Of a stretch of DNA of 64,000 nt, positions 27,105-35,992 are shown piece after piece; the first letter of the stretch is position 1, and the number at the start of each line of letters is the position of its first letter. The stretch is from Terriglobia bacterium (lineage in GTDB: Bacteria > Acidobacteriota > Terriglobia > JAIQFV01): assembly GCA_020073085.1 (NCBI GenBank), contig JAIQFV010000007.1:56375-120374 (forward strand), read 5' to 3'. The translations under genes and the position numbers were made by a program. Below the pieces are notes generated by a model that had not been told where the DNA came from, did not search any database, and saw nothing but the letters and a program-made list of their open reading frames with translations.

Positions 27105-27606
27105 CTGGCAAATGCCGCAGGATCTGATCGAGGGGGTTGTCCTTCGCGAGGTCCTCCACGTGCCGGGAGATCGTGGTGTCATTACCGAGATGTTTCGATT
27201 TGATTGGGACCCTTCCGGCCAGCCGGTAACGCAGGTCTACCAGTCACGCGTCTTCCCCGGGCTGGTGGCGGCGTGGAGTTGTCATCGGGAGTCAATTGAC
27301 CGGCTGTTCGTGAATCAGGGTCACATGAAGTTTGTCTTGTACGATGATCGTGAAGAGAGCAGGACCTATGGTCAGCTGAACGAATTTCACATTGGGGACG
27401 CCCGCCCGGCGCTCCTCATCATCCCGACCGGCGTTTGGCATGGGCTCAAGAATCTGGGCCCGTCCGATTGTCTCCTCACCAACTTGCCGACCAAGGCATA
27501 TAATTACGAGGATCCGGATCATTACCGTTTGCCGAAGGACACCCCAAAGATCCCGTACCGTTGGTTCCCCGCGCCCCCCTCCCCTCCTGACTCGATCAAG
27601 AGTTAG
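27061..27606 (+). CDS. RmlC-like cupin (dTDP-4-dehydrorhamnose 3,5-epimerase-related)
   Basis: A 181-residue cupin. It resembles the RmlC family in the order of VYQSRVFPGLVAAWSCH, FVNQGHMKFVLYDDRE and ALLIIPTGVWHGLKNLGPSDCLLTNLP, ending in YNYEDPDHYRLP, a pattern close to the RmlC DPxxxR segment. A complete rhamnose set (RmlA, B, D) is absent here. It may therefore be a sugar-nucleotide epimerase/isomerase for the local glycan or a related cupin. ATG at 27061 has a strong GAGGAGG 7 bases upstream, which overrides longer open frames from 26812. It overlaps the GT2 gene. Confidence 0.82.
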   Translation: MLQGAKKDPQLIMSNWQMPQDLIEGVVLREVLHVPGDRGVITEMFRFDWDPSGQPVTQVYQSRVFPGLVAAWSCHRESIDRLFVNQGHMKFVLYDDREESRTYGQLNEFHIGDARPALLIIPTGVWHGLKNLGPSDCLLTNLPTKAYNYEDPDHYRLPKDTPKIPYRWFPAPPSPPDSIKS

Positions 27607-27753
27607 GATCGCTGTTCAAGGGGGGCCGGCTTCCCGGCGTCATCAGCCTACCCGTCAGAGGGTAAGGCGCCGGATAAGTCAATCATCGGTCTCACCACGC
27701 CCGAGCAAGAGTCTTCCCTTCTATCCGTCGCATCCCGGGACTCCCTGATAATC

Positions 27754-29361
27754 TCAATTTGTTTGGGGACGAACCGATCGATAAAGCGCCCAGGAAAAGC
27801 CCCCCAAACCCAGACAGAAAACGGCCAGGCGCAAAATGGCTCCGACCCCGTATGGAATTTCAAAGACAATAAGAAGGATCACGAAGCCGAGGAGCAAGGC
27901 CAGGACCGTCTGGGACATCGTCGCGGAAGAAGACCGCAAGATGACCCGCCCCAAAAAGGCGCCCACAAATATTTCAGCAAAGTAGAGAGAGGCGACATAG
28001 AACACCAGGACGAGCAGTCCCAAAGGGAGACCCACCAGCGTAATGCAAGCAATAATCACGGCGATCGGGGTGGCCACCAGGACCGCAAAGCCCAGCCCCA
28101 AGCTTCGCCCCAAAGATCCGGTCGCCTGGACTGTCGTATGGAAGAATTTTGGCGCCAGCACAAGCATCAGCCAACCTACCAGGAGGGCCCCCACCAGCTT
28201 GACGACTTTCCAGAAATAGAATCTAGGCCGCACAAACCGGTTCTCGTGGACATTGAGGATCGTCTCGGTCTTGCCGCCCACGGCGACCCCGGGGGCGATG
28301 TGAACGCTATTTGGTTTTGACACATGGGCCGTGAGATCTCCGCCCATGCTTGCCGGAGGAAACAGGTTCAACTTCCCTCCGAAAAACGAAAAGTCATGTC
28401 CGACGTTTCCCCGAATATCCGCAGCCCCCGAGAAAATCCAGGCGCTTTGGGTCACCTTGCCGTCGAGGCTTGTATTCGCGGAGCCTACCACGACGTCCCC
28501 GCCTACGACACCTTGCCGTTCCAGACGGAAAGTTTGGATCCAACTATAGATGTTGCGCGTCACATGACCGGTGAGGTTCAACGACTGGCTGAAACCAAAA
28601 ACATTGCCTTCCACGGTTCCACTAATGTCCGTCTCCTGAGCAAAGCCGACGAGATCTCCTTTGACGGTTCCGTGGATTTCGACACGACGGGCAAAAACGA
28701 TCAAATCGCCATTGACAACCCCATCGACCAATATGGTGTCCCCCGTGGCCAGGAGATTGTCGTTTATGGTCTCGGTGCTTCCAATCATGACAGTGGCCTT
28801 GTCGCTGCGCCTCTCCAAAGCCAGCCCGGGAATCACCAACACCAACAGCATGACCACCCCGATGCCCCAACGTAAGAACCCTTTGTGATGACGCCACAGC
28901 AACACCCCGCCCGTGATCACCAGGGTTGCAGAAACCAGAACACTTACAATGGTAACAATCTGTGACATGATGGCCGCTCCTATATTGGTCAGGTAGAATA
29001 CGATAGTGAACAAAAGGTTTGATTGGCCGGGCAAATGCATGGGATTCAGCCACTCCGTTGCCGGGGGAAGTCGCTGCTCCACCCAATTGACCAGAAAACT
29101 CAGCAGGACGGCAAGGATGCTCACCGCCGCTGCCTTCCCCACCAGATCGAGCAGGCGGGCGGGCTGTTCGCCCGTTGACGCCCAGTCTTCTTCGACTCGT
29201 TGCAGCGCATTCGTCAGGACACGATTTTCGACCCGCAGCGAATCCACCAGCGCCTGGCAGCGCGAACACCTGCCCAGATGGAGCCTCACCCGGCGGGCTT
29301 CATCCTCCGGGAGTTCTTCGTCCACAAAGATGGCGCAGGTCATTTCTGGAAGACAACTCAT
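27754..29361 (-). CDS. zf-HC2 anti-sigma factor with polymer-forming (bactofilin-like) domain
   Basis: A 535-residue membrane protein. Residues 1-45 hold a zf-HC2 anti-sigma zinc finger with the H-x3-CxxC ending HLGRCSRCQALV. Two or three hydrophobic segments (about 70-190) follow. Residues around 205-370 are a run of short strand repeats (GVVNGDLIVFARRVEIHGTV, GTVKGDLVGFA, GTVEGNVFGFS), like the polymer-forming DUF583/bactofilin right-handed beta-helix. Four C-terminal hydrophobic helices (about 390-525) follow. The start overlaps the ECF sigma stop by one base (TGATG), a cognate pair. It is inferred to hold the sigma factor inactive until the envelope beta-helix or membrane part senses a signal. 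Confidence 0.87.
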   Translation of the reverse strand: MSCLPEMTCAIFVDEELPEDEARRVRLHLGRCSRCQALVDSLRVENRVLTNALQRVEEDWASTGEQPARLLDLVGKAAAVSILAVLLSFLVNWVEQRLPPATEWLNPMHLPGQSNLLFTIVFYLTNIGAAIMSQIVTIVSVLVSATLVITGGVLLWRHHKGFLRWGIGVVMLLVLVIPGLALERRSDKATVMIGSTETINDNLLATGDTILVDGVVNGDLIVFARRVEIHGTVKGDLVGFAQETDISGTVEGNVFGFSQSLNLTGHVTRNIYSWIQTFRLERQGVVGGDVVVGSANTSLDGKVTQSAWIFSGAADIRGNVGHDFSFFGGKLNLFPPASMGGDLTAHVSKPNSVHIAPGVAVGGKTETILNVHENRFVRPRFYFWKVVKLVGALLVGWLMLVLAPKFFHTTVQATGSLGRSLGLGFAVLVATPIAVIIACITLVGLPLGLLVLVFYVASLYFAEIFVGAFLGRVILRSSSATMSQTVLALLLGFVILLIVFEIPYGVGAILRLAVFCLGLGGFSWALYRSVRPQTN

Positions 29362-29987
29362 CAGGATGTTCCCTTCCCTTTCCTTCTTGTCAGAATCTGT
29401 CGCAGTTCCAGTTTCCCCCGAAAGATCAGTGTCGCCACATGCGCCCGCTGAAAGCCCAGCTGCCGTGCAATCTCATCGTAGCTGAAGTCGCTGTAGTAGC
29501 GGAGCACCAGCGGCAGGCGGTATTTTTCGGGCAGAAGTCCGATCGCCTTCCTCACTTCCGCATTTTGTTCCGTCATCATCGCCTCATCCAGGGGTGAAGT
29601 CGCTCCACCCCCCGCCGGTTGGGCTTCGGTGTCCCCTTCAACGATGAATCTCTGCTCCACCTGCCGCTTACGTATCAGGTCCACACAGTAATGGCTGGCG
29701 ATGCTGTACAGCCAGCTCAAAAAGGGCACTGAGCCGTTGTAGCCGGCTAGACCGCGTTTCAGGCGGACAAACACCTCACTCGTCGCATCCTCGGCAGCTT
29801 CTCTCGAACCCAGCATATGTCGGCAAAGCCCCAGCGTCCGTGGCTTGAACTGGCGGTAGAGCTCGGCGAAGGACTCAGAGTCTCCAACGATGGCCCGCTG
29901 TATGACGGCGTCTAAGTCCAAAGGTTCGCCCCGGCTCTTCCGGCCATCCTGATTCGGCCCGTTCGCGTGGTTGCTTTCAGTCCCCAT
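29361..29987 (-). CDS. ECF RNA polymerase sigma factor
   Basis: A 208-residue group 4 sigma factor. Region 2 spans roughly 35-105 (AELYRQFKPRTLGLCRHMLGSREAAEDATSEVFVRL, then SVPFLSWLYSIASHYCVDLIRKR). Region 4 spans 145-205 (LLPEKYRLPLVLRYYSDFSYDEIARQLGFQRAHVATLIFRGKLELR). ATG at 29987 is chosen over an upstream TTG at 30011 because neither has a ribosome site and the ATG keeps the usual short N-terminus. The next gene is its anti-sigma factor, translationally coupled by TGATG. The regulon is unknown; self-activation of this promoter would be typical. Confidence 0.93.
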   Translation of the reverse strand: MGTESNHANGPNQDGRKSRGEPLDLDAVIQRAIVGDSESFAELYRQFKPRTLGLCRHMLGSREAAEDATSEVFVRLKRGLAGYNGSVPFLSWLYSIASHYCVDLIRKRQVEQRFIVEGDTEAQPAGGGATSPLDEAMMTEQNAEVRKAIGLLPEKYRLPLVLRYYSDFSYDEIARQLGFQRAHVATLIFRGKLELRQILTRRKGKGTS

Positions 29988-30055
29988 AGAGTAATACGCC
30001 GGTGGATTCAAGAAATTTCAGTTTTCGCAGAGAACCGATGGGGCGGGAGAGATCC

Positions 30056-31462
30056 TTACAGCGGAGGCCGTTGATGGTGCCAATCGGTGGCCTCCTGGTA
30101 AGCATGGGCCAGTTGAAGCAGCCTCGCCTCCGACCAGGCCGGACCGGCAATCTGCAGTCCGATGGGAAGGCCCGAGCGGGTAAAGCCGCACGGGAGAACC
30201 AGGGCGGGAATGCCGGTAAGATTGAACAGGCGCATGAACCGGGTGAGCCGGCCCCTTGCCAGGGGCACTGCTTCGCTCTCGGCAATGGACGTCGCCGGCT
30301 GGGGGGTCGCCGGGAGAACCATGAGGTCGACGCTTTCAAACACCTTTGACATCTTTCTCTGCCACTGAACCTGGATCTTCCGCGCTAAAGCGTATTCTGT
30401 CCCTGTCACTTCCAATCCTTGGCGCAAACGCTCCAGCACGTCAGCTCCGATTTTGTCCGGATGATTGTGGATACGGCCGGAGTGATATGCCGCCGCTTCG
30501 GCCAGCAGAATGCGGGCGCTCGCATCCATGGCGGTCTCATATCCTTCGAATGACACCTCTCGCACTTCGCATCCGAGGTCAGGAATTATAGAGACTGCCT
30601 TCTCCACTGCCGCCCTCGTTTCGGGATCGTTGCCCCCCAAGAACAACTCATTAGGAAATCCCACCCTAAAAGGGAGCGGGATGTGGAGGGTTGACACGGC
30701 CGATGCAAAATCCTCCACCTCGTGGTCGACAGAGGATGGATCCTCCGCGTCATAACCGGCCACCACGGCCAGGAGTAATGCCACATCTTCAACAGTCCGG
30801 GCCATTGGCCCGGCATGATCCTGGGAAAACGACAACGGCACTACGCCGCTCAAGCTCAATCGCCCGTAAGTCGGTTTTAGTCCGACCACCCCGCACAGCG
30901 AAGCGGGGATTCGAATGGACCCCCCCGTGTCGGTCCCCACCGATCCAAGACACATCCCGGCTGCAAGCGCGGCTCCGGAGCCTCCACTTGATCCGCCGGA
31001 AATGTACTCCAGGTTCCAGGGATTATGGCAGGCCCCGAAATGCGGGTTCGTGGTCGTTACCCCAAGCGCCCATTCGTGCATGTTCAGCTTGCCCAGGAAA
31101 ATGGCCCCCGCACGTCGCAACCTTTCAATGATGAAGGCATCGTCCGCGGCCATCTTGTCCTTCAGAAGAATGCTGCCAGCAGTCGTAGGCATTCCACGGA
31201 CATCATACAGGTCCTTCACACCAATCGGGATCCCATGAAGCAGACCCAGTGGCTTCCCCTGCGCCACCGCTTCAGTGGCAATTCGTGCGTCATGAATCGC
31301 GGCCTCGGCGGCGACGTGGAGGTAAGCATTGACCGCGGGATTCAGCGCTTCAATGCGTGCAAGGTAGGCCTTTGTCAACTCCAGCGGCGACAGCCGCCCC
31401 GCACAAATCTCGTCACGGGCATTCGCGAGGGAGAGACTGATCAGGGAATCATCCATACGCAT
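30056..31462 (-). CDS. Amidase-signature-family hydrolase (GatA-like)
   Basis: A 468-residue amidase-signature protein. The Ser-cisSer-Lys triad is visible: the Lys in IGVKDLYDV, the cis-Ser in the GGSSGGSGAALAAGM loop, and the nucleophile in GTDTGGSIRIPASLCGVVGLKPTYGR. Length and motifs fit GatA or generic acylamidases. No gatB or gatC is adjacent, and the C-terminal half is not especially GatA-specific, so it may hydrolyse other amides. The start at 31462 follows GGGAG by 4 bases; upstream in-frame codons to 31585 look non-conserved. It lies 68 bases upstream of the sigma gene on the same strand. Confidence 0.9.
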   Translation of the reverse strand: MRMDDSLISLSLANARDEICAGRLSPLELTKAYLARIEALNPAVNAYLHVAAEAAIHDARIATEAVAQGKPLGLLHGIPIGVKDLYDVRGMPTTAGSILLKDKMAADDAFIIERLRRAGAIFLGKLNMHEWALGVTTTNPHFGACHNPWNLEYISGGSSGGSGAALAAGMCLGSVGTDTGGSIRIPASLCGVVGLKPTYGRLSLSGVVPLSFSQDHAGPMARTVEDVALLLAVVAGYDAEDPSSVDHEVEDFASAVSTLHIPLPFRVGFPNELFLGGNDPETRAAVEKAVSIIPDLGCEVREVSFEGYETAMDASARILLAEAAAYHSGRIHNHPDKIGADVLERLRQGLEVTGTEYALARKIQVQWQRKMSKVFESVDLMVLPATPQPATSIAESEAVPLARGRLTRFMRLFNLTGIPALVLPCGFTRSGLPIGLQIAGPAWSEARLLQLAHAYQEATDWHHQRPPL

Positions 31463-32273
31463 AGGGCTCCCAGCAGCTCGTCCGATCAAACCATTCCACT
31501 TTGTATGGCTATCTTTTGAGGACGATGATTGATGATGACGAAGGCACGCCGTCTCAAGGCAGTTTGCCTGGGGCCGTCGCTGCAACCCAGATCACGAGTC
31601 TTTGTGGCCGGTAGGGAAATGTCCAAGAGCCTTCCGAAATAAGGTCGTGGCAACTGGCACCAGTGCGAGCCAATCTTAGCGCAAGCAAAGCAGCAACTCT
31701 AACTTGAATTTCTCCAGAGAAGAACCGGCCCCCAAAAAGATTGGACGCCTCAGTTCGCTACCCAAGGACATAGAGACTCGAACAAGCGGTACTTCCTTTA
31801 AAGCATACGCTATTGGACTTTTCGAGGCAAGTTGAAGACCCCAGCCCGATGAGGAGAACCCCATCGATAGGCGTCTGCCGTCTAAGAAAGCCTCCCAAGA
31901 TTCATGGTGCGTTGTTCGTTAGCATTATTCAACTGGACTCCAAAAGGATTCTCCCTCTCGACGTCGTCCCGACGCCAGAAACCTCACGAGAAAGTCACTT
32001 TAGAAGGCAATCAAGCCCTCAATTTCAAAATTGACAAACTCGCAGGATGGAGTTGGCATCTATGAAGATGTGTGATAAAAGAGGAGGGCTTGAACGATGA
32101 ATGCCTTCCCCGGGGTTGAACCAGCTGAATGATTCTCTCGCGATTCGAGGCGCACATTCCGCTTCATCTGACGATCACTTTTTCAAATCCATACTCCGAG
32201 CGCCCGTTATCAGATAAGCGTAGAAGGCAGTCAACTTTTGCCACCATTTTCCAGCCAGGAGGAAATTCACAAA
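31463..32273. other. 811-base gap of lower GC, no gene recognised
   Basis: Divergent gap between the amidase and cytochrome genes. Open frames of 60-75 codons exist on both strands (31676-31864 minus; 31813-32034 plus) but show no recognisable fold, start signal or composition bias. It is more AT-rich than the flanks. It could hold an eroded gene or a long leader; I see nothing firm. Confidence 0.4.
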
Positions 32274-32633
32274 ATGAAGAAGCGAACGCAGATTATTCTG
32301 ATTCTTGCAATCCTTGCGTCGATCTGTCTCGCATTGAACCTGTTCGGGCAGGCCGCGAAAAAGACGACTGCCAAGGCCCCGGACAAGATCGTCTTCGAGG
32401 CAAAACCAGGAAAAGTCACTTTTGACCACGCCAAGCATCTCGAGCGTGAGAAGAATGACTGCAAGGCATGTCACGACAAGCTGTTTCCTCAATCCAAAGC
32501 CCCCTTGAATTTCGCCGCGGGGATGCACAAGCCCGCGGAAGCGAAAAAGGCATCCTGTGCTGCCTGCCATGTAGCGGGCGGAAAGGCCTTCGAGAGCAAA
32601 GGAAACTGTAACAAGTGTCACGTGAAGGCGTAG
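32274..32633 (+). CDS. Periplasmic triheme cytochrome c (c7-type)
   Basis: A 119-residue exported cytochrome. A signal peptide (ILILAILASICLALNLFGQA) is followed by three CXXCH heme sites at Cys63-His67, Cys95-His99 and Cys112-His116. There are exactly three further histidines: His52 and His55 (FDHAKH motif) and His85. Six histidines for three hemes fit bis-His ligation as in cytochrome c7/class III multiheme carriers (family knowledge), so low-potential electron transfer in the periplasm is expected. AGGAGG lies about 11 bases before ATG 32274; an earlier in-frame ATG at 32238 would disturb the signal peptide. No oxidoreductase partner or cytochrome maturation gene is nearby. Confidence 0.9.
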   Translation: MKKRTQIILILAILASICLALNLFGQAAKKTTAKAPDKIVFEAKPGKVTFDHAKHLEREKNDCKACHDKLFPQSKAPLNFAAGMHKPAEAKKASCAACHVAGGKAFESKGNCNKCHVKA

Positions 32634-33177
32634 GGGGGAGAGTGATCCTCCTCCAGGGACCTCGTATCATTCAATGATCAGTGTGAAGGTCGCTTAAGAA
32701 AATGGTCCTGGGGGGACAAGCGGGCCTGTCTTTGAGACCGAGCGTGAACACCCCACCGGTATCCACAGGGATGCCCGAGAGGGTGAGGACCTTAGTCCGC
32801 CAATCGAACGACCGCCGCGAGGGAATCGCAATCGCTCGAAACCCGGCTCGCATGTCCCCTTCCCTTGATCCTCAAAATGAGATTCCCCGGCACTCTCAGC
32901 ATAGAGCCTTGAATATTTCATCTCCATCCTTCCGCCTTTGACTGAGTCAAGCGCATTCCTCCGTGAAAAGCACCCTGATCCTGGTGCGGGATCTGCTTGG
33001 ACTGTCAAATTCGAACCCGACACGACGGTGGAGCCTCATTCACTGTTCAGACTGCGTCTTAGCAGTATTGTATTGATTTTTCCATGCTTTTGACTATTCT
33101 GGGCCATTGTAGCAACTGCGGGGTGCCCCCGAGGTTACAGGGCGGAAAATCAGGCATCCCAAGAGGTATTCTTGCTC
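32634..33177. other. Intergenic gap upstream of mtnA, no firm gene
   Basis: About 540 bases between two plus-strand genes. A 60-codon minus-strand frame (32671-32853) encodes a fairly protein-like sequence but has no ribosome site and overlaps nothing conserved. I could not assign a gene, RNA or riboswitch, although the length would allow a regulatory leader before mtnA. Confidence 0.35.
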
Positions 33178-34233
33178 ATGATCAAAACGGTGGAATGGCT
33201 GGGTGATGGGGTTCGAATGATCGATCAATTGAGACTCCCCGCCGAGGAAGTATATCCCGTGCTGAAGACTTATGAAGAGGTGGCTGACGCCATTCGTCGG
33301 ATGGTGGTGCGAGGCGCACCCGCGATCGGCGTGACGGCTGCCTTTGGGATCGCCTTGGGAGTCAAGCAGCAGAACACATCCGATCGGATGAAATTCATTG
33401 AATCCTTCAGCACCATCTGTGAGGTCATGGCCAAGACCCGGCCCACGGCGGTGAATTTGTTCTGGGCCATCGACCGGATGAAGAAAGTGTTTGACCATTC
33501 GATCCGCGAGGACAATCGCGACTTCGACCCCTCTCATTTTGCCCAGATCCTTGAAGCGGAGGCGCTGAAGATATATCAGGAAGACATTGCCTGTAACAAG
33601 GCCATGGCTCAACACGGAGCCCGGCTCATCCCGAAGGACGCCATGATCCTTACCCATTGCAACACCGGAGCCCTGGCCACCGCGGGGTTTTATGGAACCG
33701 CGCTCGGAGTCATCAAGGCCGCCCATGAGGAGGGGAAAAACATTTCGGTGTGGGTCGACGAAACCAGGCCCTATCTTCAAGGGGCGCGGTTAACGGCGTG
33801 GGAATGTCAAAAAGAAGGTATTCCCTACACCCTGATCACCGACAGCATGGCAGGACATTTCATGAGGCTGGGCAAGGTGCGGTGCGTGATTGTGGGCGCC
33901 GACCGTATTGCCGCGAATGGCGATACGGCAAACAAGATCGGGACCTATTCGCTCTCGGTCCTCGCCAAAGAACACCACCTGCCGTTCTACATCACCGCCC
34001 CGACGTCGACCATCGATCACAAGCTGGCTTCGGGGGATGAAATTCCGATTGAGGAACGCAGTTCCCGCGAAGTCACCCACATCAAGAACATTCCGATCGC
34101 CCCCGAGGGAGCCCATGCAGCCCATCCGGCCTTCGATGTCACGCCGGCCCGAAACATCCACAACATCATTACCGAGCGGGGCATTCTTTATAAACCATTC
34201 GACGATGCCATTCAGTCCTTAATTGCGAATTGA
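33178..34233 (+). CDS. mtnA: S-methyl-5-thioribose-1-phosphate isomerase
   Basis: A 351-residue MtnA. It opens the methylthioribose-1-phosphate ring to the ribulose isomer in methionine salvage. The catalytic pair is visible as Cys161 in LTHCNTGALAT and Asp242 in VGADRIAANGDTANKIGTY. The N-terminal signature RMVVRGAPAIGVTAAFG and the C-terminal AFDVTPARNIHNIITERGI complete it. ATG at 33178 is preferred; a TTG at 33172 with AAGAGG 5 bases upstream is possible. No other salvage genes (mtnK, mtnB, mtnD) are present, so it may serve a shunt for 5'-deoxynucleoside disposal or rely on genes elsewhere. It ends 40 bases before tsaD, a likely co-transcribed neighbour. Confidence 0.95.
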   Translation: MIKTVEWLGDGVRMIDQLRLPAEEVYPVLKTYEEVADAIRRMVVRGAPAIGVTAAFGIALGVKQQNTSDRMKFIESFSTICEVMAKTRPTAVNLFWAIDRMKKVFDHSIREDNRDFDPSHFAQILEAEALKIYQEDIACNKAMAQHGARLIPKDAMILTHCNTGALATAGFYGTALGVIKAAHEEGKNISVWVDETRPYLQGARLTAWECQKEGIPYTLITDSMAGHFMRLGKVRCVIVGADRIAANGDTANKIGTYSLSVLAKEHHLPFYITAPTSTIDHKLASGDEIPIEERSSREVTHIKNIPIAPEGAHAAHPAFDVTPARNIHNIITERGILYKPFDDAIQSLIAN

Positions 34234-34273
34234 CGGGTCCACAGAGTTCGCAGATTGCGCAGATGTCTCAACC

Positions 34274-35362
34274 ATGTTGATCTTGGGAATCGAATCCTCT
34301 TGTGATGAAACGGCTGCGGCGGTGGTGGAAAATGGCGTCCACATCCGATCCAACGTGATCGCTTCCCAGGTGGCGCTTCACAGGAAGTATGGCGGCGTGG
34401 TGCCCGAACTGGCGGCCCGCGAGCATGTCATGTCGATCGGACCCACCGTACGGCAGGCCTGCGAGGAAGCCGGGGCCCGCTATGGCGATTTTGACGCCAT
34501 CGCCGTGACGCAGGGCCCGGGACTGGTGGGTTCCCTGCTGGTCGGAATCTCCTATGCCAAGGCGATGTCCATGAGCATGGGAACACCCCTGGTGGCTGTG
34601 AATCACATCGAAGGACACATCTACGCGGCATTTATGGAGCGCCTGGCAAATCCCTTGCAAGAATCCGGGACACCCGCGCTGCCGGCCCTGGCGCTAGTCG
34701 TCTCAGGCGGGCATACCAGCCTGTTCCTGGTGGAGCGGCACCCTTCGGGCACGGGGTTCCAATACCAACTGATCGGCCGAACGCGCGACGATGCCGCCGG
34801 CGAGGCCTACGACAAGGTGGCAAAATTGCTGGGTCTCGGGTACCCTGGCGGACCGGTCATCGACCGCCTTGCCCCCTTTGGAAATCCCAAGGCCGTGCCT
34901 TTCACCAAGACAAAAATCTCGGACCGTTCCCTCGACTTCAGCTTCAGCGGCATCAAGACGGCGGCCCTGCGTTATGTTCAAAAGAACAATATCCGCCCCC
35001 TTGATCCTCGAGTGCATCACGATGAGAAAGATGTTCCACCGATCATGGTCGATCTGGTTGCCAGTTTTCAGCGGACCGTCGTAGAAATTCTGGTCCGATC
35101 CCTTCAAAGGGGAATGTTGGAGTACCGCCCGGAGTCCATTTTGTTATCAGGGGGTGTCGCCGCCAACAGTGAACTGAGGTCAGCCGTTGGAAACTTTTGT
35201 GCGGAACATAAGCTTGAGGCCTATATCCCCCCGCCCTACCTGACCACTGACAATGCTGCCATGATCTCCGCTGCCGGGCATGACCATTTTCTACGACAGG
35301 AATTGGCGGACCTGGACCTCAACGCGGAAGCCAGCCTCCAACTCGCAAAGAAGATTCAGTGA
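34274..35362 (+). CDS. tsaD: tRNA N6-adenosine threonylcarbamoyltransferase
   Basis: A 362-residue TsaD/Kae1/YgjD protein that transfers the threonylcarbamoyl group to A37 of ANN-decoding tRNAs, working with TsaB and TsaE (encoded elsewhere). Hallmarks are the start MLILGIESSCDETAAAVVE, the metal-binding HIEGH with His111 and His115, VVSGGHTSLFLVE, and GGPVIDRLA. The C-terminal LSGGVAANSELR and the metal Asp in YLTTDNAAMI are also present. ATG at 34274 gives the canonical N-terminus; a TTG at 34223 overlapping mtnA would add a non-conserved leader. It lies downstream of mtnA on the same strand. Confidence 0.97.
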   Translation: MLILGIESSCDETAAAVVENGVHIRSNVIASQVALHRKYGGVVPELAAREHVMSIGPTVRQACEEAGARYGDFDAIAVTQGPGLVGSLLVGISYAKAMSMSMGTPLVAVNHIEGHIYAAFMERLANPLQESGTPALPALALVVSGGHTSLFLVERHPSGTGFQYQLIGRTRDDAAGEAYDKVAKLLGLGYPGGPVIDRLAPFGNPKAVPFTKTKISDRSLDFSFSGIKTAALRYVQKNNIRPLDPRVHHDEKDVPPIMVDLVASFQRTVVEILVRSLQRGMLEYRPESILLSGGVAANSELRSAVGNFCAEHKLEAYIPPPYLTTDNAAMISAAGHDHFLRQELADLDLNAEASLQLAKKIQ

Positions 35363-35391
35363 GACGGGCCTTGAGCACTTTCGCGGCAGTA

Positions 35392-35796
35392 TCACCTCAA
35401 TATTTGCTTCCGTGAAGCCCTTTTCCGAGGGGTCTCACGAGAGATGGAGGGGGGTTTGATTTCTGCAAGGGGACGGTCGGCGGCAAGCAGCGCGGAAGCG
35501 GCACCGAGGTCCTTCTGCAGCTGTCGAAGATTGACCCGGCAAAACTGCCCCGGGGCGCCCGAAAATTTACCAAGCGCATTTCTGAAGAGTGACTGAGCCC
35601 CGTGCCGGTTCCCTTTTTGAAGGTGATGGGCGCCGACGGCTGTTTGAATCAAGCCTTGCATCACTCGTTTGGATTCACCGGCCAGGAGACGCCAGAGATC
35701 CTCCCACACCTCATGGGCCTCAAAGAATCTCCCGAAATTAAAATGCGTGACTCCTTGATCGAATTTCTCTCGAAAGTCCCTGGTTCTCACGGTCAT
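35392..35796 (-). CDS. DUF309-family protein
   Basis: A 134-residue small helical protein. The signature FNFGRFFEAHEVWEDLWR, followed by VMQGLIQTAVGAHHLQKGN, is diagnostic of DUF309. The function is unknown; the conserved E/H/W residues on two helices suggest a metal or ligand site (inference). The C-terminal 25 residues are basic and variable. ATG at 35796 is preferred over a GTG at 35805. The gene is convergent with tsaD across only 29 bases. Confidence 0.87.
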   Translation of the reverse strand: MTVRTRDFREKFDQGVTHFNFGRFFEAHEVWEDLWRLLAGESKRVMQGLIQTAVGAHHLQKGNRHGAQSLFRNALGKFSGAPGQFCRVNLRQLQKDLGAASALLAADRPLAEIKPPSISRETPRKRASRKQILR

Positions 35797-35926
35797 CTGC
35801 CACACCCTGTCTGCTGAGCTGTCGTAGGCCCCCCGGGCTCAAGATCAGACTCTTACCAAATTCCAGAGCAGAATCACCCGCCAGCGGCCAAAATGGCGGA
35901 ACGCCTTCGAAGCCCTAAAACAAAAC

Positions 35927-35960
35927 GGGACTCGCTTCCTTTGACAGAAAAACGAGTCCC
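35927..35960 (-). terminator. Rho-independent terminator of the Lys-rich protein gene
   Basis: GGGACTCG (35927-35934) and CGAGTCCC (35953-35960) form an 8-bp stem around an 18-base loop. Read on the minus strand, the stem is followed by GTTTTGTTTT. It lies 33 bases after the stop of the 35993-36406 gene. Confidence 0.65.
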
Positions 35961-35992
35961 CATCAATTTCGTTAAAATTCGATTCGGAGATT

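Noticed and set aside
32671..32853. 60-codon minus-strand frame with protein-like sequence
   Set aside because: No ribosome site, no identifiable fold, and too short to support a call; kept only as a remark on the gap.
33094..33780. Long minus-strand open frame of 228 codons
   Set aside because: It lies antisense to mtnA, whose catalytic motifs and codon pattern are clear, and it has no recognisable features.
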